From: Fibrobacter sp. UWB10
Lineage (GTDB): Bacteria; Fibrobacterota; Fibrobacteria; Fibrobacterales; Fibrobacteraceae
Direction: 5' to 3'
Length of the DNA: 64,000 bases
NCBI RefSeq assembly: GCF_900182935.1
Contig: NZ_FXUE01000001.1
Span: forward strand, 930,001 to 994,000
The notes beneath the pieces are model-generated. The model was not told where the DNA came from. It made no database searches and saw nothing but the letters and a program-made list of their open reading frames with translations. The position numbers and the translations under genes are program-made. Positions 63,470-64,000 of the stretch are shown in pieces (positions within the stretch are counted from its first letter, which is position 1; each line of letters opens with the position of its first letter).

Positions 63470-64000
63470 TTGCACCATTGGCGCGGTAGCGTTTTTCGCC
63501 ATCGCGGATAATCGCATTGTGGCGCTCCCTCTGAACGAAGGGGGCGTTTTTCTTTTGTGCTGCAGCTGGGAGGGCACGCGGAATCGATGATTTGACATTT
63601 TCGTCATAGTAGATTTTGCCCAAATAGGCGGCAGGCTGCTCGTCGCCACATGTTCCGCCACCCACACGCTTACTGTTGGCAAATTGAACCTCGCCCACCT
63701 TCAAGAACACTTGGTAACGTCCTTTGCCTCGTATATTTAATTTGGTCAAAATTTCAATTTCGTTATTTCCGTCGAACGTCATCACAGTATCGCCACCTGC
63801 AATCGATATAGTTCGGCTATGGATATCACGGGAATCAATGTCCGGCAGGTCGTAATAAGTCGGCATAGGGCACTCCAACAAACCGGTACCTTCCAGGTCT
63901 GTTAAAATGGCAAGCCTTACCGGAGCGTTCCATGTCAAATTGCCAAAGCCCACGTTCTGAATGCGGAGTTTCGCACGTAAAATTCCGTCGTCCCCTACGG
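63459..64000 (-). CDS. C-terminal part of a DUF4832-like secreted protein (start beyond window)
   Basis: 180 codons are visible; the frame is open to the right edge, so the start lies outside. ILRAKLRIQNVGFGNLTWNA followed by a long beta-rich stretch (TISIAGGDTVMTF, EILTKLNIRGKGRYQVFLKV) and FANSKRVGGG fits the C-terminal beta-sandwich of DUF4832-type proteins, often fused to a DUF4874 glycosidase-like domain. The last 40 residues are basic and low in pattern. The assignment is tentative. Confidence 0.5.
   Translation of the reverse strand, partial: VGDDGILRAKLRIQNVGFGNLTWNAPVRLAILTDLEGTGLLECPMPTYYDLPDIDSRDIHSRTISIAGGDTVMTFDGNNEIEILTKLNIRGKGRYQVFLKVGEVQFANSKRVGGGTCGDEQPAAYLGKIYYDENVKSSIPRALPAAAQKKNAPFVQRERHNAIIRDGEKRYRANGATSR

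Noticed and set aside
63233-63682. Minus-strand open frame overlapping the rpe 3' end
   Set aside because: It lies in a different frame from the partial gene that continues to the window edge and overlaps rpe; no motifs.

Overview
The window is chromosomal DNA of a Fibrobacter-like bacterium (FCB group, anaerobic, cellulolytic). The diagnostic signs are two lipoproteins with the FISUMP domain (Fibrobacter succinogenes major paralogous domain), a TIGR02147/DUF4423 regulator gene overlapping a lipoprotein gene, many Ser-rich '..ACGDDSSSS' lipoproteins, an expansin-like protein and a CE2-type esterase for plant cell wall attack, and recurrent TATATTT/TATCTTT boxes close to start codons that resemble the TAnnTTTG -7 element of Bacteroidetes. 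No rRNA, tRNA, CRISPR array or insertion sequence was seen.

Layout. 1-5.4 kb: end of a purine permease, leuS, a 471-base gap rich in hairpins, and metY. 5.6-15.3 kb: a DMT exporter, then a tightly overlapping seven-gene minus-strand operon that runs from a hybrid-kinase-like protein through a BMP-family binding protein, a second degenerate kinase-like protein, a NUDIX hydrolase and a patatin to DUF1653 and FISUMP proteins. 15.4-22 kb: serine hydrolase, TauE/SafE permease, nhaA with a GIY-YIG protein, and a DUF58 protein. 22-27.4 kb: a minus-strand cluster of a GGDEF protein, Y-family polymerase, YolD-like protein, a 14-residue-repeat coiled coil and an EF-G-like GTPase. 27.5-33.8 kb: DUF1353, expansin, two Bat-like periplasmic proteins, M18 aminopeptidase and an MlaD/Mce protein.

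34.0-40.35 kb is the most striking part. It is an AT-rich, three-gene, plus-strand block that differs from its neighbours in composition. It encodes a large adenosine-deaminase-superfamily protein (RdrB-like), a multi-pass membrane protein, and a large P-loop ATPase (RdrA-like). I read this as a RADAR-type anti-phage defence locus with the order rdrB - membrane protein - rdrA and an accessory protein I do not recognise. It sits between an Mce operon and a housekeeping operon and is flanked by a 14-bp tandem repeat, an AT-rich nested inverted repeat, and a hairpin after rdrA.

40.4-46.1 kb: an isoprenoid/pyrimidine operon (ispA-dxs-trmH-pyrF-hypothetical) with 1-4 base overlaps. 46.2-52.4 kb: lipoprotein plus TIGR02147 pair, a diguanylate cyclase with a periplasmic sugar-binding-like domain, a CE2 esterase and a small c-type cytochrome. 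52.4-57.6 kb: an XPB/Ssl2-N-terminal-like protein, and a LysR regulator divergent from a FISUMP lipoprotein and an AspT/YidE-type transporter. 57.7-64 kb: two repeat- or Cys-rich lipoproteins, prs, lysA, a histone-H1-like tail fused to a CBM48-like domain, rpe and a partial surface protein. Functions are assigned by reading motifs only; no database search was run.
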